A stretch of DNA of 6,176 nt from Chthoniobacterales bacterium (GTDB lineage: Bacteria > Verrucomicrobiota > Verrucomicrobiia > Chthoniobacterales > JACTMZ01): NCBI GenBank assembly GCA_017853515.1, contig JAFMJK010000137.1:1-6176 (forward strand). The letters run 5' to 3'. Positions 6,043 to 6,176 of this stretch are shown in pieces (the stretch's first letter is position 1; every line of letters starts with the position of its first letter). Position numbers and translations under genes: made by a program. The notes beneath the pieces were generated by a model. The model was not told the origin of the DNA. It worked only from the letters and a program-made list of their open reading frames with translations, and did no database searches.

Positions 6043-6103
6043 GCGGCGGTCTGTGACCGCCGGAGCAAACATCGGCAATCCACCGGCGGTCACAGACCGC
6101 CGC
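6043..6103. repeat. Nested perfect inverted repeat downstream of lpxA
   Basis: Bases 6043-6063 and 6083-6103 are exact reverse complements (21 bp each) separated by a 19-nt spacer. Each arm is itself a palindrome: CGGCGGTC (6044-6051, 6084-6091), a 3-nt loop (TGT or ACA), then GACCGCCG (6055-6062, 6095-6102). The DNA or RNA can therefore fold as one long 21-bp hairpin or as two short 8-bp hairpins. It begins 38 nt after the lpxA stop and could stop transcription or protect the 3' end of the message, but no T-run follows on either side, so it is not a canonical intrinsic terminator. The design resembles a dispersed REP/BIME-type intergenic repeat. Confidence 0.9.
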
Positions 6104-6153
6104 AATATCATACCAAGTCCACAAAAGATTTTAGACTTTGTTACTTGAGGTAG

Positions 6154-6174
6154 GGACGAGCGGCTCGCTCGTCC
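6154..6174. repeat. Third palindrome, 9-bp stem with 3-nt loop
   Basis: GGACGAGCG (6154-6162), loop GCT (6163-6165), CGCTCGTCC (6166-6174) form a perfect hairpin. The sequence differs from the 6043-6103 repeat, but the stem plus 3-nt-loop form is the same. Two bases remain before the window ends, so it may be one arm of a larger repeat or the start of a terminator; the flank needed to decide is missing. The 49 bases between the two repeats (6104-6152) are AT-rich (15 G/C of 49) and carry no gene I can support. Confidence 0.75.
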
Positions 6175-6176
6175 GC

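Overview
The window is GC-rich and gene-dense, with two back-to-back transcription units read outward from about position 3265. The most likely source is a Gram-negative bacterium of the PVC group, probably Verrucomicrobiota. The reasons are a fused lpxC-fabZ gene followed by lpxA, high GC content, and little use of Shine-Dalgarno sites. LpxC-FabZ fusions also occur in Bacteroidota and related phyla, so this assignment is an inference, not a proof.

Leftward unit (minus strand, 3276 down to 26): an RluA-family pseudouridine synthase, a small FmdB-type zinc-ribbon protein, a membrane protein with an N-terminal zinc ribbon, and an exported protein of unknown function. The spacings are 15 nt, 9 nt and a 4-nt GTGA overlap, so they look like one operon. 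The exported protein resembles a gluzincin-type (peptidase MA-like) metallopeptidase that has lost its zinc ligands.

Rightward unit (plus strand, 3259 to 6005): a LolD/MacB-type ABC ATPase, the bifunctional LpxC-FabZ enzyme, and LpxA. LpxA makes UDP-3-O-acyl-GlcNAc, LpxC deacetylates it, and FabZ supplies the dehydration step of fatty acid synthesis from the same 3-hydroxyacyl-ACP pool that LpxA uses. LolD would energise lipoprotein release to the outer membrane. The unit is therefore devoted to building the outer membrane.

The two units overlap head to head by 18 bp at their start codons, if the first ATG of the synthase gene is used. After lpxA, the last 171 bases hold three strong palindromes: a nested pair at 6043-6103 and a third of unrelated sequence but the same stem plus 3-nt-loop design at 6154-6174. 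They look like dispersed REP-like intergenic repeats. Apart from these repeats and the uncharacterised leftward genes, the window is ordinary housekeeping sequence. I see no mobile element, CRISPR array, tRNA, rRNA or defence system.
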